A stretch of 64,000 bases of DNA from Xenorhabdus nematophila ATCC 19061 (GCF_000252955.1 NC_014228.1:3263232-3327231); one strand, 5' to 3'. Counted from the first letter of the stretch, positions 52,265 to 59,477 are shown. Notes: generated by a model from the letters alone, not told the origin. Translations and numbers: made by a program.

Positions 52265-52275
52265 CGGATATCAAT
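52249..52275. other. gix-like invertase recombination site
   Basis: The sequence CACTAAACCGAGGTTTTACG matches the core of Mu gix (TAAACCGAGGTTTT from memory) and lies at the start of the S'-like fragment, as in Mu. No second, inverted copy is found in the constant part of the S gene, and no gin recombinase gene is present, so the site is probably orphaned. Confidence 0.65.
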
Positions 52276-52375
52276 TGACTACAGGGACATAGGAATTAAT
52301 GAGCAAAAAGCAATTATCTATTGATGTTAAAATAATCTAAATATACCGCGTGTTTTGATAAAAACATCGTAATAT

Positions 52376-52427
52376 AATTTTTCGCGATTTAAATGAAACG
52401 TTTTTTCAATTCACGCGGCGCGCTACA
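52376..52427. other. Right terminus of the Mu-like prophage with MuA-binding site
   Basis: Read on the minus strand from 52400: CGTTTCATTTAAATCGCGAA, in good agreement with the MuA site consensus (pyrimidine-GTTTCA ... RCGAAAR). The terminus itself ends TACA at 52424-52427 and is followed by TTCAG. No gene lies between 52265 and the terminus. Confidence 0.75.
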
Positions 52428-52432
52428 TTCAG
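52428..52432 (+). repeat. Right copy of the 5-bp Mu target duplication (TTCAG)
   Basis: Identical to 20412-20416 and immediately outside the ACA terminus. Confidence 0.9.
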
Positions 52433-53182
52433 GTTAAAAGCCTCAGCCATTTAAAAACCAAGCATGTAGAGCACTACGTTGATGCCCGTTTATCGCAGGG
52501 TGTTGCAAAGCGAACGGTGCAAAATGAGATGTCTGCGCTGCGTAATATCTTCCGCATGGCAGGCAGGGAGAAGCTGGAAACTTCTCCGCGTTTGAGTAAT
52601 CAGGCATTGGGTTTAAGCGGAGCCAGTCGTGCGGGAACAAAGCAGGCGATCCCTGATGCCATGTTTCAGGTTGTATATCAGAAGGCACTTGAACGGGATG
52701 CCGGATTTGCAGCCACACTGAAACTTGCCCGTTTGATGGGGTTACGTTCTCAGGAAGCGGTACAGTGTAGTGCTTCGTTGAAAAGTTGGCGAAAACAGTT
52801 AGAACAACCAGAGCCAAAATTGCATGTTGTTTTCGGCACAAAAGGCGGCCGACCAAGGCAAACCCGTGTATTGGATGTTGCGGCGGTGAAAGAGGCTGTA
52901 GAACAGGCCATTGCTGTTGCGGAGCAACGTGGCGGCAAGTTGATTGATAAACTGGATCTCAAACAGGCCATGAACTACTGGCGGACACACACCACAAGGA
53001 TTGGTTTAAAAGGTTGTCATTCTCCCCACAGTTTGCGCTATGCGTGGGCGCAGGATGCACTGGCCTTTTACCAACAAAATGGCTTTAGTCGTCAGGAGAC
53101 AAGGGCATTGGTTTCAATGGATTTGGGGCATGGTGACGGACGCGGACGTTATGTTGAGCGGGTTTATAGTCGTTCAACTTAG
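52433..53182 (+). pseudogene. 3' fragment of the split tyrosine recombinase
   Basis: 249 codons continuing the fragment at 20291-20416: VKSLSHLKTKHVEHYVDARLSQGVAKRTVQNEMSALRNIFRMAGREKL (core-binding helices), then ATLKLARLMGLRSQEAVQCS with the first catalytic Arg, HSPHSLRYAWAQ with His-xx-Arg-like HSLRY, and GHGDGRGRYVERVY with the Tyr. The family is the integrase-domain type distinct from the P4-like integrase at 3616. All parts remain, so excision of the phage would restore it. Upstream of the joint the frame reads into phage DNA without a start codon. Confidence 0.88.
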
Positions 53183-53221
53183 CAGTTCAGTTATTGAGTT
53201 AGGTAAAACAATCAGTTAAAG

Positions 53222-53402
53222 TAACCTCGCCATTGGCACAATCCAATGGTCAAGGCGTCGCGGCCTTGTCACTCATAGACACTGGCAGAAATTTTGCCAG
53301 TGTGCCTGTTATCGCCCTTTCAATGGTGATTCAGGTGGGGGAGACGTAAGTCTCGCTGGTTATGAGTGCCAGTCCGCGAACCCTGTCTGAATCGCCACCA
53401 TC
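53222..53402 (+). ncRNA. Hairpin array downstream of the recombinase (candidate structured RNA or folded recombination site)
   Basis: Within 180 bp: CCATTGG-6 nt-CCAATGG (53230-53249); CAAGGC-6 nt-GCCTTG (53251-53268); ACACTGGCA-7 nt-TGCCAGTGT (53279-53303); GAGAC-GTAA-GTCTC (53341-53354, a GNRA-type loop); long-range ACTCATA (53271) with TATGAGT (53361); and outer TGGTGATTCAG (53324) with CTGAATCGCCACCA (53387-53400). Nearly every base can be placed in a stem. No ORF is convincing. It lies 40 bp after the recombinase stop and 30 bp before a Ner-like gene. Family not recognised. Confidence 0.5.
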
Positions 53403-53432
53403 AATATTAATTAATGGAAAGGGGTAGCAGGA

Positions 53433-53699
53433 ATGAATAATATTAAAAAAGACTGGCATCAAGCTGATATTATTGCAGCATTACGTAAACGTGGTACTAC
53501 TTTAGCAGCAGTCTCCCGCGGAGCAGGATTAAGTTCATCAACATTAGCCAATACTCTCAGCAGGCCTTGGCCAAAAGGTGAATGGATAATTGCGAATTAT
53601 CTCGGAATACACCCTTCAGAAATCTGGCCTAGTCGTTATTTTGATTCATATGATGGTCAGCTTATTGAGCGTAAGGCTCGCAAAGATCTTACTGAATAG
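53433..53699 (+). CDS. Ner/Nlp-like DNA-binding regulator of the island
   Basis: 88 residues: DWHQADIIAALRKRGTTLAAVSRGAGLSSSTLANTLSRPWPKGEWIIANYLGIHPSEIWPSRYF is clearly Ner-like (compare the prophage Ner at 21828: shared RPWPKGE, IWPSRY). It lies outside the Mu-like prophage, in the island. GGAAAGGGG precedes the ATG with about 8 nt spacing. Such Nlp/SfsB proteins can act on CRP-dependent or phage promoters; here it may control the recombinase region or the structured segment upstream. It was not part of the inserted phage because the phage ends at 52427. Confidence 0.85.
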   Translation: MNNIKKDWHQADIIAALRKRGTTLAAVSRGAGLSSSTLANTLSRPWPKGEWIIANYLGIHPSEIWPSRYFDSYDGQLIERKARKDLTE

Positions 53700-53819
53700 T
53701 TTAGTTTTAATGAAATAAGCCATGAGGATAAATAATATTTATAGTTGTTAATTTTATACTCATGGTAATATATTTTCACTGGGTTATTTTCCTATAAATA
53801 AATTATAACGGAGTATATT

Positions 53820-54284
53820 TTGAAACGTTGCTGTCATTGTCAAAGATCACTGGAATTTTCAAAAATAAAGCGAGATATAAAAAATTACGCGAGAAATATG
53901 AATCAATGGTGGAAAAAATTACAACATTATTCTATTGCTGAATGGTCATTGCTAGTTGGTATAGGATGTTGGGGAATACCCAATCAAACAGCTCAAATGA
54001 TTGCTTTCTTACTTAGTTTGATGTTCTTCTTTGATAAACTTGTTTCCATAAATCATAAATCTAGTTTTACGAAAATGGAAAAACGTATAATAAAAAAAAT
54101 AAAAATTTCAAATCTATCGTATCATGAAAGAACTGTTTTATTTGGAAAGTTAGATAATGTAAGGCGATTTAGAAGTATTTGGAATTCTTGGTATATATTT
54201 AAGAAAAACTGGAAGTTTATGGCGGGGTATACTTTTCTTTTTGCTTCATTTCTTTTTCAACTTCGGGCTAGTTATTTTGGTTAA
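53820..54284 (+). CDS. Hypothetical membrane protein
   Basis: 154 residues from a TTG start (AACGGAGTATATTTTG). N-terminal CCHCQ could be part of a metal site; hydrophobic segments at about 40-75 (WSLLVGIGCWGIPNQTAQMIAFLLSLMFFF) and 133-150 (FMAGYTFLFASFLFQLRA) enclose a basic loop KMEKRIIKKIKISNLSYHERTVLFGKLDNVRRF. Very AT-rich, like the McrBC-like pair. No known family. It may pair functionally with the small gene downstream, but nothing proves this. Confidence 0.55.
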   Translation: MKRCCHCQRSLEFSKIKRDIKNYARNMNQWWKKLQHYSIAEWSLLVGIGCWGIPNQTAQMIAFLLSLMFFFDKLVSINHKSSFTKMEKRIIKKIKISNLSYHERTVLFGKLDNVRRFRSIWNSWYIFKKNWKFMAGYTFLFASFLFQLRASYFG

Positions 54285-54365
54285 CACTTGGATTCGCTTA
54301 ATAAGTGCAAGTAATATTATCTTGTCGGATTGTTATATTTATTCTGGAGTATATGAGATTATAAA

Positions 54366-54695
54366 ATGAGTGACTATTTTTACTTAAATCTTGAGCTGTT
54401 ATCTAAAGAATTAGATGATCTCTATGCTAAAGAACACTTACATGAAAATAATTACTATTTTAAAAGTAAAGAAATTAAAACTAGAATTATACATTTGATT
54501 GTGGAGGCCGAAAATTTCGGAGAAATTGAATTTATCGATAAAGCATTGCTATTTCTTTTTGAAAATACAGGTTGCCACGAGGATCTTAAGATTTTAAATG
54601 AGATAAATAATCCATTGTTTGAGGCTAAAATCCTTAATGGTGAATCTTTAGATAAATATTTGGCTGAGTATTCACCGTTATCTCGGTGGCTGTAA
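54366..54695 (+). CDS. Hypothetical acidic protein (possible immunity type)
   Basis: 109 residues, strongly acidic and helical: YFYLNLELLSKELDDLYAKEHLHENNYYFKSKEIKTRIIHLIVEAENFGEIEFIDKALLFLFENTGCHEDLKILNEINNPLFEAKILNG. Size and charge resemble orphan immunity proteins of contact-dependent toxins, but no toxin is adjacent. CTGGAGTATATGAGATTATAA precedes the ATG. Low GC. Last gene of island 1 before the right attachment site, with about 250 bp of AT-rich spacer. Confidence 0.5.
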   Translation: MSDYFYLNLELLSKELDDLYAKEHLHENNYYFKSKEIKTRIIHLIVEAENFGEIEFIDKALLFLFENTGCHEDLKILNEINNPLFEAKILNGESLDKYLAEYSPLSRWL

Positions 54696-54943
54696 TTTGA
54701 TCATAATGAAATTTAGTTGAGCTACTATTTTAATAAAATAACAGATAGACCGCATTGAAACTATTATTTCATTTTTGACAATATTGGTTTTATTAATGAT
54801 ATTTTTGCAATGAAAACCCTGCTCTCCACAGTGCCAACCAGATAGAAATCAGGTAAACAGAGACAAAATAATGTGGGGGTATTATAGGGGGTATGGTAGA
54901 TAATTGAACTAAATAAAATCATTTAAAAACAATTAATTAATTG

Positions 54944-55099
54944 TCATTGTCGAATCCTGTAGGGGCCTAAAAAAATCCCGCTTTCTGTTTTTGATGGTTT
55001 TGGGAATTCGTTTCTCTTTGCCCACATCCTCCACAGAGTAGGATGGCTTTTCCCTACTAATTTGCACATCTCTTTAAGACTAATGTATCGCGTTGCCAT
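54944..55099 (-). pseudogene. AlpA-family regulator truncated at the att core
   Basis: 51 codons read leftward: MATRYISLKEMCKLVGKSHPTLWRMWAKRNEFPKPSKTESGIFLG, a normal AlpA start with AGGAAG ribosome binding site, but the usual C-terminal wing (WLESEIDAWI type) is replaced by PYRIRQ and a stop. The change of sequence coincides with the att core at 54950-54964. It thus belongs to the neighbouring element and seems to have been cut when the island integrated, or its 3' end lies in the att overlap. Confidence 0.7.
54950..54964 (+). repeat. attR core of the argU island
   Basis: TCGAATCCTGTAGGG identical to 3429-3443 in argU; the tRNA copy continues CGTACCA while here GCCTAAA follows, so only the core is shared. 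Upstream at 54875-54895, TGGGGGTAT...AGGGGGTAT resembles the G-rich motif close to attL and may be an arm site. Confidence 0.75.
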
Positions 55100-55429
55100 G
55101 ACTTACTACTTCCTTTCTGATAATTGATTGTCAAAGCCACTTTGACAACGTTCTCAGTGGCTACCATCCACCTGTCATCCCAAAATGGCGTATTCCAGTC
55201 CAGTGATGAGGGATATCATTTGAATCTTTTCAATCTTTAGTTGTAGATCATCACATCAGGTTCTCGCTCATCATATCAATATGAAAAATTATTCCAGCTT
55301 TGTAGTTCCCATATAATATATATTTCATATTCTATTCTTATGTATAACCGGCCTAAATTTATATTGAGATATTCCCCAGCGCAGGTGCTGTAATTAAGTT
55401 TTATGTTTATAAAAATTATGGTTTTTATT
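55100..55429. other. Gene-free AT-rich spacer
   Basis: 330 bp upstream of the truncated alpA and downstream of the leftward 139-residue gene. TCCCAAAATGGCG and short AT runs only; the alpA promoter is probably within the first 80 bp. No structure or gene recognised. Confidence 0.35.
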
Positions 55430-55849
55430 TTATATATTTGTTGTATGACGGTTTTTTATTACCGATGGCGTTTTATTTTTTGTCTTAATAAGAGGAATTA
55501 TATCAACTAAATACATATACCGTCCTCTCCTCTTATAGAGCGCATAACCGTAATCGACAATGGTTTCTAAATTATAGCAAGGAACAGGTTCTGTATGTTT
55601 CTGATTGACCAGATAGGTAGTCAGTATATGATATTTGAATTCATTTTTATTTTTTATGTCCATGCAGTTATTCTGATTTTTGTTCTTATTATATGAATTC
55701 AGGTACGGGTCTGCCAAAAAGTTGGTATATGTTGTTCCTGAGTACAGGACGTTTGCTTGCGCGATATTTGCAATAATACATTTAATGTTTATGGTATTTT
55801 TTTGTTTTGTAGTCGGTTTCTTGATGGTGCCAGAAATAAAGGTACTCAT
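55430..55849 (-). CDS. Hypothetical basic AT-rich protein
   Basis: 139 residues: MSTFISGTIKKPTTKQKNTINIKCIIANIAQANVLYSGTTYTNFLADPYLNSYNKNKNQ then TYLVNQKHTEPVPCYNLETIVDYGYALYKRRGRYMYLVDIIPLIKT. Ribosome binding site AGAGAGGATTT precedes the ATG. The high Lys/Asn content reflects very low GC, which suggests foreign DNA. No recognised domain. A complementary frame of 61 residues is a shadow. Downstream 55850-56158 (upstream of this gene) contains no gene except the hairpin described next. Confidence 0.5.
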   Translation of the reverse strand: MSTFISGTIKKPTTKQKNTINIKCIIANIAQANVLYSGTTYTNFLADPYLNSYNKNKNQNNCMDIKNKNEFKYHILTTYLVNQKHTEPVPCYNLETIVDYGYALYKRRGRYMYLVDIIPLIKTKNKTPSVIKNRHTTNI

Positions 55850-56046
55850 AAATCCTCTCTCTTAATCTTTTAGTGATTATTCCTATCACTTTGATGCCAT
55901 TAACATTATCACTATTGTTCTGTTAAATCTATACCTATAGTGATAAAAATCAGTTTAGCTTAATTATCTTATTGATATTAAAAGATTTTAATTTGATAGC
56001 GTCTAAATTGTTTCTATATTGATAATTACAATAAGTTCGGTAATAC

Positions 56047-56078
56047 CCAAGACGCTGTGTCAAAAAACAGTGTCTTGG
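56047..56078. terminator. Hairpin downstream of the second phage repressor
   Basis: CCAAGAC (56048) pairs with GTCTTGG (56071), with inner CTGT/ACAG pairing. It lies about 80 bp past the stop of the leftward repressor gene; the lack of a T-run makes terminator function uncertain. Confidence 0.4.
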
Positions 56079-56158
56079 CGTAAAGAGATGAATGATTTGG
56101 AAGTATTTCGAGTGAAATCGGTAAGTTATGCAGAAAAGATCGAGGTTGAAGGAAAAAA

Positions 56159-56770
56159 TTATCGTCTTCGTTTCATATCACGAAATAAATAGACAATAAC
56201 ACCGACTATTTCAATATCAGACGAGATGATTATCAATGGAATGCGCGTGTCATCAACAGACAAAAAGCCGACAGAGCCACCTTGTTTATAACGATAAACC
56301 GAATAATGATCTCCTATACGTGCATAGACTAAATCGTCATTGGCAATTTCTTCATATTTATCAACAATGATTAAAGTTCCTTCCGGCGCTTCAGCACAGC
56401 CTGTATTTTGGGTGATACGATAAGCCCGGCATGAATCAAAATGGGTCTGCAGTTCAGAAAGGGCAGGAACCATGAATGATTCATGGGTTTCTTGTTCTTC
56501 CTCGTAGATTTTTATAGGCACATAGCGGTTATCATGTATGACAGCAAAATCAGCCTCACCCGTTTGATATTTACTACCGCTGCCATCACTGAGCCATTCC
56601 GGGCGTACGCCAAGCGCCTTTGCCAAATCAACGAGCTTACCTGTTTTGGCTGCTTTTCCTGAGAGTAATTTCCATATCATGGATTGAGCCATGCCTGCTT
56701 TTTCTGCAAGAGCGGATTGGGTAAGCCCTTTATCTGCCATGGCTTCTTTCAATCTATCAGCAAGAGTCAT
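56159..56770 (-). CDS. Phage repressor, XRE HTH plus LexA-like C-terminal domain
   Basis: 203 residues. N-terminal HTH LADRLKEAMADKGLTQSALAEKAGMAQSMIWKLLSGKAAKTGKLVDLAKALGVRPEWLSDG. The C-terminal part resembles S24 repressor domains (YRITQNTGCAEAPEGTLIIVDKYEEIANDDLVYARIGDHYSVYRYKQ), but the position of the catalytic Ser (normally G-D/N-S-M) reads NTGCAEAP and no clear Ala-Gly cleavage site is visible. It may be resistant to RecA-mediated cleavage and need an antirepressor. It faces rightward replication genes across the CRISPR-like array, the usual immunity-region geometry of a lambdoid phage. Confidence 0.85.
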   Translation of the reverse strand: MTLADRLKEAMADKGLTQSALAEKAGMAQSMIWKLLSGKAAKTGKLVDLAKALGVRPEWLSDGSGSKYQTGEADFAVIHDNRYVPIKIYEEEQETHESFMVPALSELQTHFDSCRAYRITQNTGCAEAPEGTLIIVDKYEEIANDDLVYARIGDHYSVYRYKQGGSVGFLSVDDTRIPLIIISSDIEIVGVIVYLFRDMKRRR

Positions 56771-56894
56771 AAGTGCCTCATGAGTGGTTTACCTTCGTAT
56801 TTACAGAGAACAAATCAATTTATCTCTTCAGTTCAATCTCTGTACCGATGAGGAAACTATTTAAAAAGGATTATTGGCTTCTAACTGTATGTGA

Positions 56895-57045
56895 GTTATC
56901 CCCGTACTTACGGGGAACCTGTGCCTATACCCGCAACGGCAGCATCCAGATTTTAGTTATCCCCGTACTTACGGGGAACCTGTGAGCTTAGGTAAAGACA
57001 CCGGCGAACCGTGATTGTTATTCCCGCATTTACGTGAAATACATG
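56895..57045. CRISPR. Three-repeat CRISPR-like mini-array, no cas genes
   Basis: Two identical 29-nt repeats at 56895-56923 and 56956-56984 begin GTTATCCCCGTACTTACGGG and end GAACCTGTG; a third, degenerate 29-nt copy is at 57017-57045 (GTTATTCCCG ... ACATG). The two spacers, 56924-56955 and 56985-57016, are each exactly 32 nt and unrelated. 29/32 is the type I-E geometry, and the inverted CCCCG/CGGGG stem is preserved. Read on the minus strand the repeat contains GTTCCCCG ... CGGGGATAA, as in E. coli I-E repeats. No cas gene lies in the window. Confidence 0.85.
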
Positions 57046-57122
57046 ATATAGCCCAAGCACTCCTGTCTTGGAACATCTGTTTCTCATTCTATCTCTAAAG
57101 TGATACCTTTACAAATACACCT

Positions 57123-57524
57123 ATGCCCCCTGTTGGCACCCCTGTGCCGTCAGGTGATATACCCCCTATGCCGTCAGATGGCACCAGAACCAGTCACTCT
57201 TTTGAACCAGTCAAGGAACCTGTTATAGACGTCTGCGAGAAACCGCCACGAAAACCGGAAAACAAACATCCCTTGCCAGACAATTTTTTCCCAACAGCGC
57301 AGCATCAGGCGCTAGCTAATGAACTGGGCGTGAACCTGCGGGAAGAATTTTTAAAATTTGCTGACCATCATGCCAGCAAAGGCAGTCAGTTTGTGGATTG
57401 GGGACGGGCATTGAACAATTGGTTGCGTAACGCGAAAACGTATCAACGGGAGCCACAACAAAATCAGAGTCCGGATCATTCTCCCATTCAGAAATATGGG
57501 AACTATTACTACATCGAACGATGA
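57123..57524 (+). CDS. Phage replication protein, N-terminally truncated
   Basis: 133 residues. The C-terminal part HPLPDNFFPTAQHQALANELGVNLREEFLKFADHHASKGSQFVDWGRALNNWLRNAKTYQRE is the conserved C-terminal domain of phage O/DnaT-like replication proteins, which normally have a winged-helix origin-binding domain in front. Here only a Pro-rich linker (MPPVGTPVPSGDIPPMPSDGTR) precedes it, no ribosome binding site is visible, and the CRISPR-like array begins within 80 bp. The N-terminal domain was probably lost. It lies just ahead of the primase-helicase gene. Confidence 0.65.
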   Translation: MPPVGTPVPSGDIPPMPSDGTRTSHSFEPVKEPVIDVCEKPPRKPENKHPLPDNFFPTAQHQALANELGVNLREEFLKFADHHASKGSQFVDWGRALNNWLRNAKTYQREPQQNQSPDHSPIQKYGNYYYIER

Positions 57525-57581
57525 TGTTGATAACAGGCTGGCGATCCGCTATAGATTCAGCAAGTTAAAGGGAAAAGCACC

Positions 57582-59477
57582 ATGACACCAAAAGAACTAT
57601 CGGAAAAACTCTGGGGTAGCGTAACACGGGTAACAAAATACCTGTTGCCTGACGGGCGTAGGGAAGGGCATGAGTGGGTAGTGGGATCGGTCAATGGCGA
57701 AGCGGGAAAAAGCCTGAAAATTAATCTGTCCGGCAAGAAAGTCTGGTCTGACTTTGCAGAAGGAACCGGTGGTGATCTGCTGGATTTATGGGTGCAGGTG
57801 CGTGACTGCGGGTTACATCAGGCCATGACAGAGGCAAAGCAATTTTTGGGGATTGCCGATGACGATCGCCATTTTGCCGCCAAACAGAAAAAAAACTTTG
57901 TCCGGCCAGATTGCCATCGGCTGGCGAAATACGTCTTCAAACCTGACCAATGTTATGCCTATCTGGCAAGCCGAGGGATCTCCCGTCAGACAGCGGAGGC
58001 GTTTGAGATTGAGGATGCCAACGTCTGGTTTCCTGCTGAAAACAGAACATTGCCAGCTATTGCCTTCCCCTACAAACGGAACGGGGAGTTGTTGCAAGTC
58101 AAGCGCATCAGTACTGAACTCCCCAATGGCAAGAAAGTCATTATGGCTGAATCTCAGTGTGAACCCTGCCTGTTTGGTTGGCAGGCGATACCGAACCACG
58201 TCCGTCTGGTGATTTTGTGTGAAGGGGAGATCGACTGCATGAGTTATCACCAGTACGGGTTGCCCGCCCTGTCTGTGCCGTTTGGGGGCGGTAAAGGCGC
58301 TAAGCAGCAGTGGATTGAGTTTGAATATCACAACCTGGATCGCTTCGAGGAAATTTGGATCTCAATGGACAACGATGACGTGGGACAGGAAGCGGCAAAA
58401 GAGATTGCCAACCGATTAGGGGCACATCGCTGTCGATTAGTCAGGTTACCGCATAAGGATATCAACGAATGCTTACAGGCAGGTATGACACAGGATGACG
58501 TGATCCGCTGCCTCGAAACGGCGGCCTTTTTTGACCCGGAAGAGCTGTGCAGTGCCCGCGAGTTTTATCAGGACACGATTGATGCTTTCTACGGCCAGGA
58601 GCACTGTCTGTTCAAAACACCGTGGAAAATGTTGGATCCTCATTTCAGTTTCCGAGAGTCAGAACTCACGGTACTCAATGGCGTCAATGGGCATGGGAAA
58701 AGTGAGATGGTCGGGCATCTGTTGTGTGAAGCAATGGGACAGGGAATACGCGCTTGTGTGGCTTCTTTCGAGCTGAAACCGGGGCAGTTGCTGAAGCGCC
58801 TGACCCAGCAGGTGGCCTGCTCGGAAAGACCGCCTGTGATAGAAATCGACGCGGCATTTCAATTTTACGATGATCGGCTGTGGGTATTTGGTCTGACGGG
58901 AACGGCAAAAGCCGCGAGAGTGATTGATATCTTTAACTATGCACAGCGCCGTTACGGTATCCAGCTGTTTGTTATCGACAGCCTGATGAAATGCGGTATC
59001 GGAGAAGATGATTACAACGGACAGAAAGCCTTTGTGGATGCTTTGTGTGACTTCAAAAACAGAACCCGCAGCCATGTGATTTTGGTGACACACAGCCGGA
59101 AAGGTGACAGTGAAGAGAGACCTACGGGGAAGATGGACGTCAAAGGCACCGGTGCGATTACTGACCTGACCGACAACCTGATGATTATCTGGCGTAATAA
59201 AGCCCGTGAACGTGTGCTGCAAAAGCAGGAAACCGGAGCAATGTTAACTGATAAGGAGCGGGAAAAACTGGCCGGTCCGGCGGCCATGGTACTGATTGAG
59301 AAACAGCGGAACGGCAACGGCTGGGAGGGCGGTATTGGGCTTTATCTGGACAAAAAATCCCATCAGTTTTTACACCAGGAACAGGCTGATCCCTATCACT
59401 ATATTGCCAATATGCCGGCATCTGAGTATGACGAGGTGTGGAAGATGCAGAATGTTACAAAAAATGAATGTGGATAA
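57582..59477 (+). CDS. Phage primase-helicase (Toprim plus DnaB-like)
   Basis: 631 residues. N-terminal region with VWSDFAEGTGGDLLDLWVQVRDCGLHQAMTEAKQFLGI; Toprim domain with VILCEGEIDCMSYHQYGLPALSVPFGGG (near 210) and IWISMDNDDVGQEAAKEIANRLG (near 258); C-terminal RecA-like helicase with Walker A NGVNGHGKSE (near 366) and LFVIDSLMKCG as Walker B (near 465). Resembles T7 gp4-type bifunctional enzymes used by temperate phages. AAAGGGAAAAGCACC precedes the ATG. Full length and apparently intact; it unwinds and primes phage DNA. Confidence 0.9.
   Translation: MTPKELSEKLWGSVTRVTKYLLPDGRREGHEWVVGSVNGEAGKSLKINLSGKKVWSDFAEGTGGDLLDLWVQVRDCGLHQAMTEAKQFLGIADDDRHFAAKQKKNFVRPDCHRLAKYVFKPDQCYAYLASRGISRQTAEAFEIEDANVWFPAENRTLPAIAFPYKRNGELLQVKRISTELPNGKKVIMAESQCEPCLFGWQAIPNHVRLVILCEGEIDCMSYHQYGLPALSVPFGGGKGAKQQWIEFEYHNLDRFEEIWISMDNDDVGQEAAKEIANRLGAHRCRLVRLPHKDINECLQAGMTQDDVIRCLETAAFFDPEELCSAREFYQDTIDAFYGQEHCLFKTPWKMLDPHFSFRESELTVLNGVNGHGKSEMVGHLLCEAMGQGIRACVASFELKPGQLLKRLTQQVACSERPPVIEIDAAFQFYDDRLWVFGLTGTAKAARVIDIFNYAQRRYGIQLFVIDSLMKCGIGEDDYNGQKAFVDALCDFKNRTRSHVILVTHSRKGDSEERPTGKMDVKGTGAITDLTDNLMIIWRNKARERVLQKQETGAMLTDKEREKLAGPAAMVLIEKQRNGNGWEGGIGLYLDKKSHQFLHQEQADPYHYIANMPASEYDEVWKMQNVTKNECG

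Larger units (their letters stand above)
20417..52427 (+). mobile_element. Mu-like transposable prophage (defective), 32.0 kb
   Basis: Begins TGTAATGAACC and ends GCGCGCTACA, bounded by TTCAG duplications. Gene order follows Mu: leftward repressor, rightward ner, A, B, early accessory genes, gemA, mor, endolysin and spanins, gp25-28-like packaging genes, portal, MuF, G, protease/scaffold, major head, gp35-38, sheath, tube, tape measure, N, P, gp45-48, fibre S and U. Missing or not seen: gam, C, gin, com and mom. The A transposase gene is broken, and the MuF-type gene also has a frameshift, so it cannot transpose on its own. The right terminus has a good MuA-binding site match. Confidence 0.93.

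Noticed and set aside
19863..53230. TAACCTCGC present both upstream (19863) and downstream (53222) of the split recombinase as possible att sites
   Set aside because: Nine bases is short enough to occur by chance and the surroundings do not match further.
54950..54964. A second tRNA gene at the right island end
   Set aside because: Only 15 bases of the T-arm and acceptor are present and no cloverleaf can be built.
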